DNA from: Flaviflagellibacter sp963786225
Lineage (GTDB): Bacteria; Pseudomonadota; Alphaproteobacteria; Rhizobiales; Methylopilaceae
DNA length: 64,000 nt
Direction of reading: 5' to 3'
NCBI GenBank assembly: GCA_963786225.1
Contig: CAWAYQ010000025.1
Location: forward strand, 57,509 to 121,508
In this document: one piece after another, positions 63,848 to 64,000 of the stretch
Layout: every line of letters starts with the position of its first letter
How positions within the stretch are numbered: position 1 is the stretch's first letter
The notes under the pieces: model-generated
Told to the model about the DNA's origin: nothing
The model's input: the letters and a program-made list of their open reading frames with translations, nothing else
The model's database searches: none
Position numbers and translations under genes: made by a program

Positions 63848-64000
63848 CCAGCAGATCAAGCCTGGGACGCCTCATCATAAGAGGAGCTGCGCGAACGCGC
63901 TTTGCGGCCGCGAGGCCGATGGGACCGCCCCTTAAAGTCTAATTTCCACGAAATGTCGCTGACCAGCGAGTTGCACCCCGCTAGCGCGGCATCCCGCACG

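Noticed and set aside
1..64000. CRISPR arrays, transposases, integrases, rRNA
   Set aside because: None seen: no regular repeat-spacer pattern, no DDE or recombinase motifs, no rRNA-like blocks. Repeats found are single pairs only.

Overview
The window looks like chromosome of a high-GC alphaproteobacterium, most likely Hyphomicrobiales (Rhizobiales). This rests on gene content: a glnD-mutS pair, an OlsB-type ornithine-lipid acyltransferase, a protein with the start and active-site residues of the Bradyrhizobium D(-)-tartrate dehydratase, an MmeI-like methyltransferase remnant, and several c-di-GMP, ECF-sigma and stress genes. Genus cannot be fixed from the sequence alone. Coordinates read directly from the sequence for short fragments may be off by one base.

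Layout. (1) 1-26 kb is a mosaic accessory region. It starts with a sugar-acid/glycoside locus (family-5 ABC binding protein, D-tartrate dehydratase, GHL6-type glycosidase, divergent LysR, MFS exporter). A scrap-rich stretch follows (6.7-13.4 kb) with a comM fragment, a duplicated 49-bp LysR end, two copies of a DNA-methyltransferase fragment, and small genes (DUF4239, LysR/SDR pair, DUF1330, alpha/beta hydrolase, exported proteins). Next come an exported protein/ABC ATPase/FtsX permease/M20 peptidase operon (13.4-17.2 kb), a divergent ECF sigma-anti-sigma and MBL-TPR-DoxX cluster (17.8-21.7 kb), and a three-subunit gluconate-dehydrogenase-like flavo-cytochrome complex (22.1-25.9 kb). (2) A tRNA-Ser(GGA) at 26.06-26.15 kb has its 3' end facing the mosaic region and may mark the island edge. 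(3) 26-34 kb is a stress and envelope block: topoisomerase IB, a damaged SDR, a DUF892 ferritin-like protein, a GDE-type glucosidase with a GT4, MepA and MsrA. (4) 34.6-52.2 kb is mostly core: GGDEF-EAL, L,D-transpeptidase, PPK2, lepA, a SigK/RskA/fasciclin locus, glnD, mutS, olsB, comM. (5) 52.3-59.8 kb combines a cytochrome b561 fused to an ethylbenzene-dehydrogenase-like heme domain, a ferredoxin reductase, a PstS-like binding protein, a HAMP membrane sensor and a second GGDEF-EAL protein. I read this as a candidate ligand/redox to c-di-GMP module. (6) 60-64 kb holds a cupin, a DedA protein and a kup gene broken into at least five frames.

The clearest regulatory result is a shared promoter pattern, TGCATCC-16 nt-CGTA, upstream of both the ECF sigma gene and the fasciclin gene. 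It resembles the mycobacterial SigK -35 element, and mycobacterial SigK/RskA also controls fasciclin-domain proteins. A second window-wide theme is single-base frameshifts in otherwise well conserved genes (DUF4239, SDR, lepA, GNAT, b561 fusion, PstS-like, kup). Several of these look more like sequencing error than real decay.
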